DNA from: Heliopora coerulea
Lineage: Eukaryota; Cnidaria; Anthozoa; Scleralcyonacea; Helioporidae
NCBI GenBank assembly: GCA_030142905.1
Contig: JASJOG010000097.1
Coordinates: 310,001 to 374,000, forward strand
Reading direction: 5' to 3'
DNA length: 64,000 nucleotides
The translations under genes were made by a program, and so were the position numbers. Numbering within the stretch: position 1 is the first letter of the stretch; each line of letters begins with the position of its first letter. The notes beneath the pieces were generated by a model. The model was not told the origin of the DNA and searched no databases. It saw only the letters and a list, made by a program, of their open reading frames with translations. This document shows, piece after piece, positions 45,001 to 49,090 of this stretch.

Positions 45001-47148
45001 TGAGTTTAAAAATGTCATCATATATTTTCATTTGCTTAGAAGTGTTATGTAGTTTTCCTCCAAGTAAATCTTTATACAGTATGTCTCAAAAGTGAGTACA
45101 CCCCTTCTGATTTTTAAGAAAAAGTAATTTTTTCCCCCAAATAAAACAAACATGGTAAACAAGATCATAGATGTAGTAATGTACAATCAATTGTGATCTT
45201 CTATTGATATTCAAATATTAGAAATATTTAAACGCAACGTGTCTGTGGCTAGTTTTGTAAAATAATATTGTTTCAAAAGTGATTGCACCCCTGACAAGAG
45301 CATTTAAAAACGTTTAATTTGGGGCTCTTTTGTCATTCTTAAATTATCACATAACGTATATTGTTGCATTTTGATAATAGTGAAACGCTCGATTACCTTC
45401 AGAGATTACGTTAGCTTGCATAAATTGGTGATTTTATGCATATATTTTGCACTTCGACCCTTTCGGTCATTGGGTTCAGACATGGCACCACATGGTAAAG
45501 AATTGTCGCTTAATCTTAAGAAGACTATTGTTTCAATGCATCAGAACAAGCAGGGATACAACAAAATAGCTACTACATTAAAACTCAGTAATGGCACCGT
45601 GGCAAAAATTGTACAAAAGTATTGGAAGACTGGTACACTTGTAACCGTAAATGGTCGTTCAGGTTGACCAAAAAAATTAACAGTCCGATCAGAGCGTTGT
45701 GTGGCTAGAGTGGTCGATCAAAATCCAAGGGAGAGTGCTGCCAATCTCGCTAACGTTGTCTCTGAGGCTACCGGTATTACTGTTTCAACTTCAACTGTAC
45801 GACGTACCGTCCATCGACTAAACCTACACGGTAGACGACCTTGCAAGAAGCCTCTTATAAAGCCGAGACACAAACTAGCCCGTTTACAGTTTGCACAAGA
45901 GTACAGCGATAGGCCAATGTCTATTTGGGAGTCTATATTGTGGTCAGATGAGAACAAAATAAATCTTTTTGGTTCTGATGGCGTAAAAAATGTGTGGCGT
46001 CACCCTGGGGAAGAATACAGCTAGAAAAACCTGGTACCTGTAATGATATAATACTTAATATTCCGAAATTATTAATAACAGACTAATTAGTTAATGATAC
46101 AACAAAGCTGTAACATGGGAACACATAGGTCAGTTGTCACTTGAGTTCATGAGAGCTAGGATAATAAAATACCACAGATCATAACAGTACTTACTGTTAA
46201 ACATGGTGGTGGCAGCTTGATGGTTTGGGGTTGTATGAGTGCCCAGGGTGTAGGCGAGCTTCATTTTATAGAAAACATCATGAATGCAGACATGTACTGC
46301 GAAATTTTGAATACAAAAATGATGCCATCCCTGAAACGCCTTGGCAGAGGAAAAATTTTTCAACATGATAATGACCCCAAGCATTCCGCTAGAGTCACAT
46401 CTGCTTTTTTAAAGAAAAAGAAAGTAAAGGTACTTGATTGACCAAGCATGTCAACCGATTTAAGTCCTATTGAGTACCTTTGGAATGTGCTTAAACGTGA
46501 AGTTGAACAACGCAAGCCCTCAAACATTGCAGAACTAAGGGACATTACCACAGAGTGGGAAAGTATTGAACCAAGCACTTGCACTAATGTAGTCCATTCA
46601 ATGCCAAGGCGCCTGGCAGCTTCTATTAATAATCAAGGCTCACACACAAAATATTGAAGAAATATTGACATAAAAAGAAACTTTATACCCTGACTCTTGT
46701 AAGGGGTGTAGTCCCTTTTGAAATGAGACCATCTAACAAAATTAGCCATATGTAAGTTGTGTGTAAATATTTCTATTATCTAAATATCAATAAAAGATCA
46801 CAACTGATTGTATGTTACTATATTTAAGTCCTTTGTTCTTACTTTTTTTGTATCTGTGAAAAAATTACTTTTTCTTAAAAATTACGAGGGGTATACTCAA
46901 TTTTGAGACACTGTAAGTTAGTCAGCAGTATATCTTTATTGCTATAAATTCCAACTTATCTCGAATTACCTTGACTCGGCGTTTCTACATTTAGACTGTG
47001 TCACTGCGGTACTGTTAAGAGGTTACGCTGGAGACCTTCTACTGGGTCTGGTTTGTTATACTTAGCGAGTTGCAGTACCGATAATAGCGTCAAAATTTTT
47101 GAAATCGAAGAAAATGACTTGTCCGTGGTCCAAGGAAGTGTGAAATAG
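5205..47148 (+). CDS. ELP2: Elongator complex protein 2, complete 24-exon gene
   Basis: ELP2 is the double WD40-propeller scaffold of the Elongator subcomplex Elp1-Elp2-Elp3, which acts mainly in the cytoplasm to add carboxymethyl groups to wobble U34 of tRNAs. Joined exons (start-end): 5205-5345, 6031-6121, 8493-8563, 11183-11336, 11964-12047, 12412-12476, 14573-14639, 18261-18419, 19197-19292, 20672-20772, 24404-24535, 28161-28217, 29365-29463, 30345-30446, 30580-30654, 33371-33440, 37581-37688, 38372-38429, 39452-39524, 40573-40759, 40901-41019, 41834-41952, 43831-43926, 46995-47148. Every intron is GT..AG and all phases agree, giving 825 residues; the human protein is 826. WD-type blade ends such as [10 protein letters not shown] (137-146), [11 protein letters not shown] (233-243), [10 protein letters not shown] (322-331) and SRDRTWALF (647-655) run from end to end, and no stop or frameshift breaks the product. 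The start lies in a caccATGG context. The introns are heavily invaded by transposons, yet no coding base seems lost. Confidence 0.96.
5346..7368. other. ELP2 introns 1 and most of 2
   Basis: Apart from exon 2 this is AT-rich intron. A 60-residue frame at 5661-5843 shows no motif. I see no RNA gene or clear transposon end here. Confidence 0.5.
6031..6121 (+). CDS. ELP2: ELP2 exon 2 (residues 48-78)
   Basis: Acceptor ggctag, donor g|gtaatc, ends in phase 1. It contains [16 protein letters not shown], the GH...V..V.W pattern of a WD blade. Confidence 0.92.
7369..7804. mobile_element. MITE carrying a nested MITE
   Basis: Outer ends ggcctagcttttggtaa (left) and ttaccaaatgctaagccc (right) are inverted copies with a few differences. 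The inner element at 7498-7687 splits it. No coding capacity is visible. Confidence 0.55.
7498..7687. mobile_element. Small Harbinger-like MITE, TTA target site
   Basis: The termini (AA)GGGCTGTTTACAC and GTGCAAACAGCCC are inverted, and TTA flanks both sides (7495-7497 and 7688-7690). A three-base TWA duplication is typical of PIF/Harbinger elements. The same terminus recurs at 12934. Confidence 0.6.
8052..8357. mobile_element. MITE with ccctggcc/ggccaggg ends
   Basis: The outer octamers are exact inverted copies, and both arms repeat ttcaacattg/gttgaac units (TTCAACATCGTTCA and close variants), so the element can fold along its full length. A 72-residue frame on the minus strand is a product of these repeats. 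Confidence 0.7.
8493..8563 (+). CDS. ELP2: ELP2 exon 3 (residues 78-101)
   Basis: Acceptor ttttttcag, donor aag|gttaat, ends in phase 0. It encodes [16 protein letters not shown], a blade end with the final W. The donor is weaker than the others, but the frame and family match hold. Confidence 0.9.
9358..9530 (+). repeat. tRNA-derived SINE, family A, copy 1 (diverged)
   Basis: Contains caatgattacagcgtctcac (A-box region) and ggttgcgtgtttgttcccc (B-box region), then ctcagaaatcgtttttctga. It aligns along its whole length with the copy at 9600. Confidence 0.75.
9600..9770 (+). repeat. tRNA-derived SINE, family A, copy 2
   Basis: Has tagctcaatggttagagcg (A box) and ggttacgggtttgatcc (B box), then ggctcaggaatcgtttttct. 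It is too long and lacks an acceptor stem for a tRNA gene. Four copies occur in the window. Confidence 0.8.
9930..10035. repeat. Inverted repeat with 26-base perfect arms
   Basis: The arm at 9930-9955 (gtgttcttcctccgat...) is the exact reverse complement of 10010-10035. The loop holds aactcggcttcgcctcgtt. A third, partial copy of the aaatcggaggaag block lies at 9833, so the repeat is part of a larger 9833-10035 unit. Confidence 0.8.
10422..10875. mobile_element. Harbinger-like MITE, 454 bases, TAA target site
   Basis: The ends GGCCCCAGTTACACTATA and (complement) GGCCCCAATCACACCATA are inverted, extend through CGGATTG, and are flanked by TAA on both sides (10419-10421, 10876-10878). No transposase frame is present. 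Confidence 0.75.
11183..11336 (+). CDS. ELP2: ELP2 exon 4 (residues 102-153)
   Basis: Acceptor attcag, donor g|gtatgt, ends in phase 1. It encodes [14 protein letters not shown] and then [13 protein letters not shown] (137-149), a full WD blade end. Confidence 0.94.
11396..11515. repeat. ATAC/ACAC microsatellite next to ELP2 exon 4
   Basis: Mixed TATACA, TATA and CACATA units about 60 bases after the exon 4 donor. Confidence 0.9.
11964..12047 (+). CDS. ELP2: ELP2 exon 5 (residues 153-181)
   Basis: Acceptor ttttaaag, donor g|gtactt, phase 1 to phase 1. The [18 protein letters not shown] block corresponds to the NFGNGFALALCLSFLP block of the human protein. Confidence 0.88.
12412..12476 (+). 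CDS. ELP2: ELP2 exon 6 (residues 181-202)
   Basis: Acceptor aatgatag, donor aag|gtgcga, ends in phase 0. It encodes [14 protein letters not shown], a blade end resembling ILACGNDDCRIHIF. Confidence 0.9.
12751..12934. mobile_element. Harbinger-like MITE, 184 bases, TTA target site
   Basis: The ends AGAGGTGTCTACACGG and (complement) AGGGCTGTTTACAAGG face each other, with inner gcgattttcc/aaaaatcgc pairing, and TTA lies on both flanks (12748-12750, 12935-12937). Confidence 0.65.
13192..13450. repeat. Cluster of TTTCACATGTGAAA-type palindromes, cluster 1
   Basis: The self-complementary 14-mer and its CATATG variant occur about ten times at irregular spacing, for example tttcacatgtgaaa at 13200 and tttcacatatgaaa at 13331. 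The units are neither tandem nor of fixed period. Two more clusters lie at 26925 and 30735. Confidence 0.85.
13451..14572. other. ELP2 intron 6, rest
   Basis: No gene or repeat end recognised. Frames of about 70 residues on the minus strand at 13688-13903 and 13989-14219 have no motif. Confidence 0.5.
14573..14639 (+). CDS. ELP2: ELP2 exon 7 (residues 203-225)
   Basis: Acceptor attgacag, donor g|gtaaac, ends in phase 1. It encodes [15 protein letters not shown], matching the GHEDWIRGVEW signature of ELP2. Confidence 0.94.
14640..15969. other. ELP2 intron 7, first part
   Basis: No recognisable gene, RNA or transposon end. Short open frames at 15407-15926 show no conserved motif. Confidence 0.45.
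15970..16340. mobile_element. Mutator-like MITE, 371 bases, about 70-base inverted ends
   Basis: The left end GGTCGGCACTAGAACGAAAC and the right end (complement GGTCGGCACTAGAACGGAAC) stay paired through ggtaacc..gtggagactggg..ctggaaaactaagta. The flanks gttacaggc and gttacagac form a 9-base target duplication with one mismatch. Nine bases and long inverted ends fit Mutator-like elements. The centre is made of telomere-like ccctaaccctaa/ttagggctcgg units. A larger relative lies at 35566. Confidence 0.8.
16341..18260. other. ELP2 intron 7, rest
   Basis: A short (CCTAACCCT)-like tract lies at 16415-16460. Otherwise AT-rich sequence with a T/G-rich run at 17615-17690. No gene seen. Confidence 0.45.
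18261..18419 (+). CDS. ELP2: ELP2 exon 8 (residues 225-278)
   Basis: Acceptor attgtag, donor g|gtaaga, ends in phase 1. It encodes [14 protein letters not shown] (232-245) and then a polar insert of about 30 residues before the next blade, as in the family. Confidence 0.94.
18672..18960. mobile_element. MITE with GGGG-TRATTRC ends, copy 1
   Basis: Left gggggtaattacatgaag and right (complement) ggggctgattgcttggaa are inverted, with inner ccgggctgaa/ttcagcccgg pairs. The same outer signature bounds the element at 61255-61813, so they belong to one family. Confidence 0.6.
19197..19292 (+). CDS. ELP2: ELP2 exon 9 (residues 278-310)
   Basis: Acceptor tatttag, donor g|gtaagc, phase 1 to phase 1. 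It encodes [19 protein letters not shown], matching the TLETVLAGHENWV block. Confidence 0.94.
19631..19672. repeat. Short dispersed repeat (GCCAGACGA...TTACTCGTCAA type)
   Basis: ttttactctagctagaacc then agacgagttgctcgtcaacg. Related copies lie at 27023, 54558, 56273 and 60527. The unit is too short to classify. Confidence 0.5.
20672..20772 (+). CDS. ELP2: ELP2 exon 10 (residues 310-343)
   Basis: Acceptor ttttag, donor gaa|gtgagt, ends in phase 0. It encodes [17 protein letters not shown] and SGVWVDE, matching LLSASMDKTMILW...SGVWLEQ. Confidence 0.95.
20890..21075 (-). repeat. tRNA-headed repeat, family B, full copy
   Basis: On the minus strand it reads taggtcaattggtaaagcag (A-box-like), cgagttcgaatcccgctc (B box), then agttgacttcagcagcg and finally CTGAGGATGATTCTGAA. 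Gene prediction of a tRNA is unlikely: the 5' half is long and the acceptor stem is missing. Partial copies lie at 1, 21098, 37770 and 48190. Confidence 0.75.
21098..21185 (-). repeat. Family B tail, second copy in tandem
   Basis: The minus strand reads CCTGAGGGTGATTCTGAAAG, then AGTCGAAACACTGC, and runs on to a gacaactt/gattctc block identical in layout to window bases 1-90. It keeps the GAAAC that the full copy lacks. Confidence 0.65.
21801..24101 (+). mobile_element. pogo/Tigger-type DNA transposon, nearly full length, 2.3 kb
   Basis: The ends TACAGTGGAACCCC and GGGGTTCCACTGTA are exact inverted copies including the TA target duplication. Subterminal cgttaatacgacca boxes repeat at least five times across both ends. 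The single transposase frame fills the interior on the plus strand. It lies in ELP2 intron 10 in the same orientation as the host gene. Confidence 0.93.
22218..23858 (+). pseudogene. pogo/Tigger (CENP-B-like) transposase with three in-frame stops
   Basis: The enzyme would cut and paste the surrounding element. Residues 1-165 hold a CENP-B-like DNA-binding part: a basic start [15 protein letters not shown], a helix-turn-helix [18 protein letters not shown] and a second HTH with [13 protein letters not shown]. The catalytic part follows in the same frame: NMDETG carries the first Asp, [11 protein letters not shown] the second and [13 protein letters not shown] the third, the D-D-D order of the pogo group. 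The C-terminus is acidic and ends in LTDFF. TGA stops at 22713, 22764 and 22929 interrupt it, all without a change of frame, so the copy is dead but young. It closes at TAA 23856-23858. Confidence 0.9.
24404..24535 (+). CDS. ELP2: ELP2 exon 11 (residues 344-387)
   Basis: Acceptor ctttag, donor acg|gtgagt, phase 0. It begins [16 protein letters not shown], one of the most conserved ELP2 blocks. The pogo element sits in the intron just upstream. Confidence 0.96.
24536..25110. other. ELP2 intron 11, first part
   Basis: No gene, RNA or repeat end recognised. Confidence 0.5.
25111..25330 (-). pseudogene. GIY-YIG endonuclease end of a Penelope-like element
   Basis: The minus strand encodes [19 protein letters not shown] followed by [14 protein letters not shown]. 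This is the HxxxxGHxIxWDxxxxL...RRxxESIxI block at the C-terminus of the GIY-YIG domain of Penelope-like retroelements, from family knowledge. Only this fragment is left, so it is a 5'-truncated relic. Confidence 0.65.
26120..26295. repeat. 176-bp palindrome with CTGACGA...CGAAACGTT arms
   Basis: Two arms with axis near 26207 are reverse complements with few mismatches. Each reads out as CTGACGAAGG(G)CCTTTGCTC then GAAACGTTGGAATTC. It may be a head-to-head pair of retroelement tails. Confidence 0.85.
26550..26605. repeat. Homopolymer run T/G/A
   Basis: About 25 T, then 10 G broken by one C, then T7 and A11. It has the look of a poly(A) tail relic or an assembly-sensitive tract. Confidence 0.8.
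26925..26985. repeat. CACATGTG palindrome cluster 2 (short)
   Basis: aacatgtgaaaaac, ccacatgtgacatgtg and gacatgtgaaattt occur in 60 bases. Same motif as 13192 and 30735. Confidence 0.75.
27023..28160. other. ELP2 intron 11, last part
   Basis: Contains a copy of the short GTCTGGCGTTAGACAGAGTA repeat at 27037-27060. No gene or RNA is visible in the rest. Confidence 0.45.
28161..28217 (+). CDS. ELP2: ELP2 exon 12 (residues 388-406)
   Basis: Acceptor tttaacag, donor cag|gtgttt, phase 0. It encodes [10 protein letters not shown], matching the VISGHFDGVQ block. At 57 bases it is the shortest exon. Confidence 0.92.
28218..29040. other. ELP2 intron 12, first part
   Basis: AT-rich sequence, no feature recognised before the pyrimidine tract at 29041. 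Confidence 0.5.
29041..29345 (+). repeat. 300-base CTTTT/TTCC pyrimidine tract before ELP2 exon 13
   Basis: Almost only C and T on the coding strand, built from cttttcttt-like units, ending about 20 bases before the exon 13 acceptor. The long 'proteins' read from it (SFLFSF...) are artefacts of the tract. Confidence 0.95.
29365..29463 (+). CDS. ELP2: ELP2 exon 13 (residues 407-439)
   Basis: Acceptor tatcag, donor gag|gtataa, phase 0. It encodes [14 protein letters not shown] and [14 protein letters not shown] (422-435), the family signature TDQTTRLFAPW. A 300-base pyrimidine tract precedes it. Confidence 0.95.
29690..29805 (-). repeat. tRNA-derived SINE, family C
   Basis: The minus strand reads gcacagtggtagtgcacggg (A-box region) and ctagggttcgattccggctc (B box). 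A tRNA gene is unlikely because the arms do not fold into an acceptor stem. Confidence 0.65.
29810..30151. mobile_element. MITE with TAGAATTCCGAAAGTA ends
   Basis: Left ctagaattccgaaagtagcg and right cgttactttcggaattctac are inverted copies. Inner copies of ttactttcgg occur at about 30055 and 30105. It carries a nested MITE at 29869-30043. Confidence 0.7.
29869..30043. mobile_element. Nested Harbinger-like MITE, 175 bases, TTA target site
   Basis: The ends AGCCTAGTTTTCGTTAAGTCG and (complement) ATCCTGGTTTCCATTAAATCG are inverted, with TTA at 29866-29868 and 30044-30046. The interior repeats tcgcaa/ttgcga. Confidence 0.65.
30345..30446 (+). CDS. ELP2: ELP2 exon 14 (residues 440-473)
   Basis: Acceptor gcttctag, donor aag|gtacag, phase 0. 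It encodes [15 protein letters not shown] and FASGADEK, matching TWHEIARPQIHGYD and FVSGADEK. Confidence 0.96.
30580..30654 (+). CDS. ELP2: ELP2 exon 15 (residues 474-498)
   Basis: Acceptor cgtaaag, donor agt|gtgagt, phase 0. It encodes [15 protein letters not shown], matching VLRVFSAPRNFVENF. Confidence 0.94.
30735..30935. repeat. TTTCAYATGTGAAA palindrome cluster 3
   Basis: About eight copies, such as gacatgtgaaatg, atttcatatgtgaaat and acacatgtgaatc, within 200 bases. Sits in the intron after exon 15. Confidence 0.85.
30936..31866. other. ELP2 intron 15, first part
   Basis: No feature recognised. A 99-residue frame at 31718-32017 is out of phase with the GIY-YIG relic that it overlaps. 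Confidence 0.45.
31867..32137 (+). pseudogene. GIY-YIG endonuclease domain of a Penelope-like element, frameshifted
   Basis: First frame: [35 protein letters not shown]. After a frameshift near 32024 the next frame reads [20 protein letters not shown] and ends at TAA 32135-32137. This follows the R.L..RF.EH...V......ARHF...GHS..D....(G)...ESR..LE...IF.L.TL.P order of GIY-YIG domains in cnidarian and vertebrate Penelope-like retroelements. No reverse transcriptase is left upstream. Confidence 0.75.
32500..33030. repeat. Two family A SINEs as an inverted pair, about 530 bases
   Basis: The minus-strand copy (B-box region ggttgcgggtgcgattcccg, about 32590-32620) and the plus-strand copy (tagctcgatggttagagcg at 32915, ggttgcgggtttgatcccc at 32952) face away from an axis near 32780. 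The spacer ends tattaatgagata/tatctcattaata are also inverted. A 63-residue minus-strand frame here reads through the SINE. Confidence 0.8.
33371..33440 (+). CDS. ELP2: ELP2 exon 16 (residues 499-522)
   Basis: Acceptor cactgtag, donor g|gtgaat, ends in phase 1. It encodes [16 protein letters not shown], matching [16 protein letters not shown]. Confidence 0.95.
34076..34170. repeat. Repeated tcattatagaataatga hairpins
   Basis: tcattatagaata occurs three times, and ggcgccctccggccttctc faces gagaaggtcggggggcgcc across it, making a GC-rich stem with an AT-rich tip. Confidence 0.7.
34660..35116. repeat. 457-bp foldback element
   Basis: Arms of about 200 bases with axis near 34888: caccttttgctgt at 34661 faces acagcaaaaggtg ending at 35115. 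Further pairs include agaaaatatact/agtatattttct, aactcattaacgcaaaaata/tatttttgcgttaatgagtt and agacgacc/agtcgtct. The centre, atttcaatta..taattgaagt, also pairs. No target duplication is obvious. Confidence 0.85.
35566..37174. mobile_element. Mutator-like element, 1.6 kb, exact target duplication, with minisatellite
   Basis: Left AGGTGGGCACTAGAACGTAA and right (complement) AGGTGAGCGCTAGTACGTAA continue as paired ends through the gaggtcaggtaa..gtggagact block shared with the MITE at 15970. The flanks repeat GTATCAAA exactly (35558-35565 and 37175-37182), a duplication of 8 or 9 bases. A second set of inverted segments lies inside: 36420-36600 against 36970-37135 (cagtttcagtcc/ggactgaaactg). 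There is no transposase. Short frames at 36404-36797 are not recognised. Confidence 0.8.
35751..36243. repeat. 40-bp minisatellite, about 12 copies
   Basis: The unit is close to tctgcctaacctcagtggat + gttgaactatttaaatacac. Copies diverge by point changes; one is extended near 36080 and one near 36140. It lies wholly inside the Mutator-like element at 35566-37174. Confidence 0.93.
37581..37688 (+). CDS. ELP2: ELP2 exon 17 (residues 522-558)
   Basis: Acceptor ttccag, donor a|gtaagt, phase 1 to phase 1. It encodes the variable inter-propeller linker, rich in charged residues and ending [10 protein letters not shown], which matches the QPSILTEPP region. Confidence 0.9.
37770..38060 (-). repeat. 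tRNA-headed repeat, family B, with extra tRNA-like block
   Basis: On the minus strand a B-box-like gcgagttcaaatccagctgg is followed by agttgacttcggcagtgtc and the tail CTGAGGATGATTCTGAA at about 37790-37774. On the plus strand a tRNA-like block ctcgatagctcaacaggtag...caagctcaaatcccgctcg lies at 37947-38012. It has A and B boxes but no closed acceptor stem. The two strands thus carry divergent tRNA-like heads. Confidence 0.7.
38061..38371. other. ELP2 intron 17, last part
   Basis: No feature recognised. The 93-residue frame at 37972-38253 starts inside the SINE and has no motif. Confidence 0.5.
38372..38429 (+). CDS. ELP2: ELP2 exon 18 (residues 558-577)
   Basis: Acceptor cttttag, donor ct|gtaagt, ends in phase 2. 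It encodes [18 protein letters not shown], matching PPTEDHLLQNTLWPEVQK. Confidence 0.95.
38430..40572. other. ELP2 introns 18 and 19
   Basis: Apart from exon 19 I see no gene. A 113-residue frame at 39091-39432 abuts the exon 19 acceptor but is in a different frame and resembles no known family. Confidence 0.45.
39452..39524 (+). CDS. ELP2: ELP2 exon 19 (residues 577-601)
   Basis: Acceptor taccaag, donor agg|gttagt, ends in phase 0. It encodes [14 protein letters not shown] and ILASSCR, matching [11 protein letters not shown] and LASACK. The donor could be placed one base away, but only this choice keeps the frame. Confidence 0.92.
40573..40759 (+). CDS. ELP2: ELP2 exon 20 (residues 602-664)
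   Basis: Acceptor cttgcag, donor g|gtaagg, ends in phase 1. It encodes [30 protein letters not shown] and SRDRTWALF, all matching the second propeller. It is the longest exon. Confidence 0.96.
40901..41019 (+). CDS. ELP2: ELP2 exon 21 (residues 664-703)
   Basis: Acceptor gttttag, donor aag|gtaggc, ends in phase 0. It encodes [15 protein letters not shown] and FFTASRDKK, matching HSRIIWSCDWSPD and FFTGSRDKK. Confidence 0.96.
41834..41952 (+). CDS. ELP2: ELP2 exon 22 (residues 704-743)
   Basis: Acceptor tttaag, donor gg|gtaagc, ends in phase 2. It encodes VVVWRKDD and [17 protein letters not shown], matching VVVW and LDVGGAVTAVSVCP. Confidence 0.95.
43345..43400. repeat. Minisatellite of taccctgtacccccta units
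   Basis: Four to five short units alternating ctaccctgtacccc and ctagcctgtacccc. Confidence 0.85.
43831..43926 (+). CDS. ELP2: ELP2 exon 23 (residues 743-775)
   Basis: Acceptor cttgcag, donor at|gtatcc, ends in phase 2. It encodes [17 protein letters not shown], matching YVVAVGLECGKICLYTW. The reading frame stays open past this donor to 44094, but only the splice joins in frame to the conserved C-terminal exon at 46995. Confidence 0.85.
43927..45074. other. ELP2 intron 23, first part
   Basis: T-rich tracts at 44230-44420; no gene or repeat end recognised before the Tc1 element at 45075. Confidence 0.5.
45075..46915 (+). mobile_element. Second Tc1/mariner element with IR/DR ends, in the last ELP2 intron
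   Basis: The ends TACAGTATGTCTCAAAAGTG and (complement) TACAGTGTCTCAAAATTGAG include the TA target site. Inner direct-repeat boxes tttcaaaagtgattgcaccc (45270) and its partner ggtgtagtcccttttgaaa (46704) complete the IR/DR layout. The sequence differs from the element at 3212, so this is a separate family. It has the same orientation as ELP2. Confidence 0.9.
45482..46657 (+). pseudogene. Tc1-type transposase, stops and a small insertion, catalytic triad kept
   Basis: Starting at [14 protein letters not shown], the N-terminus has a paired-type helix-turn-helix ([20 protein letters not shown]), then a second HTH region ([20 protein letters not shown]). The catalytic part has [30 protein letters not shown] and [13 protein letters not shown], so all three acidic residues of the DDE triad survive. 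Breaks: TGA at 45665, TAG at 46022, an insertion of roughly 150 bases after GEEYS, and TGA at 46439 where the family has Trp before PS. All pieces stay in one frame. It ends at 46657. Confidence 0.88.
46995..47148 (+). CDS. ELP2: ELP2 exon 24, C-terminus (residues 775-825)
   Basis: Acceptor acatttag; the first base completes the split codon and the frame ends at TAG 47146-47148. It encodes VKRLRWRP and [17 protein letters not shown], matching the human IRKLCW and FASCGEDHTVKIHRV end. A Tc1 element lies in the intron before it. Confidence 0.9.
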
Positions 47149-47172
47149 TGATTTCCGAAAACCCGGGTATCG

Positions 47173-47178
47173 AATAAA
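47173..47178 (+). terminator. Possible ELP2 polyadenylation signal
   Basis: AATAAA begins 25 bases after the stop codon. That leaves a very short 3' UTR, so a later signal may be used instead. Confidence 0.35.
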
Positions 47179-48189
47179 GAAGGCTTTGCTTGACGGGCTA
47201 CAAACTTGGACATCGACCTTTGAACCATTAACTAGCAGTTTTCGTCCAATAGGCGTGGCAGACCAGATGAGAAGGATCGGAATGTTTGTTTTGCTGTTTG
47301 CTTCATTCTGTGGTTATTTTTACACCTAAAATGCGCACGTCGTAGTGTGAGTTTAAACACTTATGTTCAACTTTTCATAGTTTCAGTTCCCGAATGTCAC
47401 CCGTGCATCTGATACAAACTGATGATTTTGGAAACTCCAACAATGTTTAATTGTAGCTGAGCTACTTGCAAAGTCATTTTTGAAGATCATCTTTTCTCAT
47501 ATTTCGCCAACATCAGTCCCAAACACTTTGCAAACTCAATCAGATACATTTCAAACTACTCAGATATGACGCTTGTAATCAAATTCTAGTTGTTTCTTCT
47601 GGACTTACTTCCTCTACCATAACAACACAAGACACATAGACCTTAAAGAAAATTTCTCGCATTTACGCACCACGAACTATTTAATGACTGCAATTATCAA
47701 TGTGAAGTTATAAATTCTACCATTGACCCTCTTTAAGTATTGAACTTGAGTGGATTTTTACCATTAAGTTAACGCTGTTAAGGATTTTTTCATATCTTTG
47801 TTTTTCAATGGCATTGTATCAAAAGTGTTCGTGATGAAAATTTAAAACCAAAATAAAAAACGGCATTTACGAGAGAGTTTGGCAAGCTAGGATAGCATAG
47901 CCCAACCGTGTGTATCTTGGTTGACCGGTCAACAGCGTGCAGACTGAAGTTTTTAATAATGTCAAGGGATCGCCACACAAGCCTGTCGCAATGTTACAAA
48001 AGCCTGGTTCCCTACCATTGAAGATAAGTTTAAACTCGGTGGCAATTCAGTCGAAACTGAAGTCTGCTTGCTGTTCATGGTTAGACTGATAGTGTCCAAA
48101 AGTCTCTTGCAGTCAACCCTTGCAACCTCAATTGATGTAAAAAGTGGCCAAGCTTTGACCTTTTAGTGTTGTAAAGTAAGTTGACTAAA
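47179..48189. other. Intergenic region after ELP2
   Basis: No gene recognised. The block actgaagtctgcttgctgtt at 48056 returns at 48387, a direct repeat that brackets the family B copy at 48190. Confidence 0.45.
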
Positions 48190-48305
48190 AATGCGAGTTC
48201 AAATCCCGCTCGAGTGAAGATTTTTCAGTTGACTTCGGCAGCGTCAGATTATCATGAAAAAACTTCTGTTCATGTACATCTCTGAAGATGATTCTGAAGT
48301 TGAAC
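48190..48305 (+). repeat. tRNA-headed repeat, family B, 3' part
   Basis: gcgagttcaaatcccgctcg (B box), then agttgacttcggcagcgtc and cagattatcatgaaaaaact, ending CTCTGAAGATGATTCTGAAG. The order matches the minus strand of 37770-37880. The A-box half is missing. Confidence 0.75.
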
Positions 48306-48512
48306 GAGAGCGTTTAGGTAATATTGTGAAGTAAGTAGAGTGAACGACTGGCTTTATTGGCCGTTCCTTGAAGCCACTCTTCAATACTGAAGTCTGCTTG
48401 CTGTTCACGGTTCCAGGGCAACGAAGCTACATGTTGTTAGACCAAACGATCGTACCTTGTTAAACCTCTGCTCGCTACATGCAAAGAAAGTGTTCGAATT
48501 CCTCTCGTCATC

Positions 48513-48900
48513 AGTGGCGTAGCCAGGAGGGCAAGAGATGGCGGTCCTCCCCTAATCGTCTCCAAGACCATCTTGAAGAAAACAATAAATCCGTAGAGAA
48601 ACGTATGGGGGGATGTGTTACAGTGGCGTAGCCTGGATTTTCCTTAGGATGGGTGGGTTGGGGGCATCAACCGACCACAAAGAGTTGAAAGGCCAATTTC
48701 ACACCTTCCCCAACTTGGTCCGGGTTAATTTTTGTGACCAATTCAAGAGGGGAGATCCCCTTTAATAACTTATATATAAAATTTATAACTTATTATAAGT
48801 TATAAAAAGCGCGTGAATCTGACATGAGTAAATTTCTTATGCAAAGTAACACATGAAGAGGGCATGGTGCCCCCTCCCCTCTAAATACGCTAGCGCTATC
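48513..48900. repeat. hAT-type end fragments (CAGTGGCGTAGCC)
   Basis: cagtggcgtagccaggaggg at 48513 and cagtggcgtagcctggattt at 48624 resemble the terminus of the hAT element at 49870. A decayed opposite end may be atacgctagcgcta at about 48884. No transposase is present. Confidence 0.5.
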
Positions 48901-49090
48901 AAGAGAGTTAAAGAATGTAAATCTTTAGGTATTTATATTGATGAATTGCTTAATTGGTCCACACATTGAGAAATTAACGCAAAAAATTTTTTCAGTAATC
49001 AGTGGACTAAGACAAATTCAACCATATGTGCCACAGAAAACAATCATAATTTACAAGTCACTTATATTACCAATTATATTACTGCACAAA
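48893..49090 (+). pseudogene. Non-LTR retrotransposon reverse transcriptase fragment
   Basis: RVKECKSLGIYIDELLNWS then, after a stop and a frameshift, VISGLRQIQPYVPQKTIIIY and KSLILPII. This is the KxLGVxID..L.W..HI...K.....G.LR..R.YVP..T...IY.SLI.P order at the end of the palm/thumb of LINE reverse transcriptases. Confidence 0.7.
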
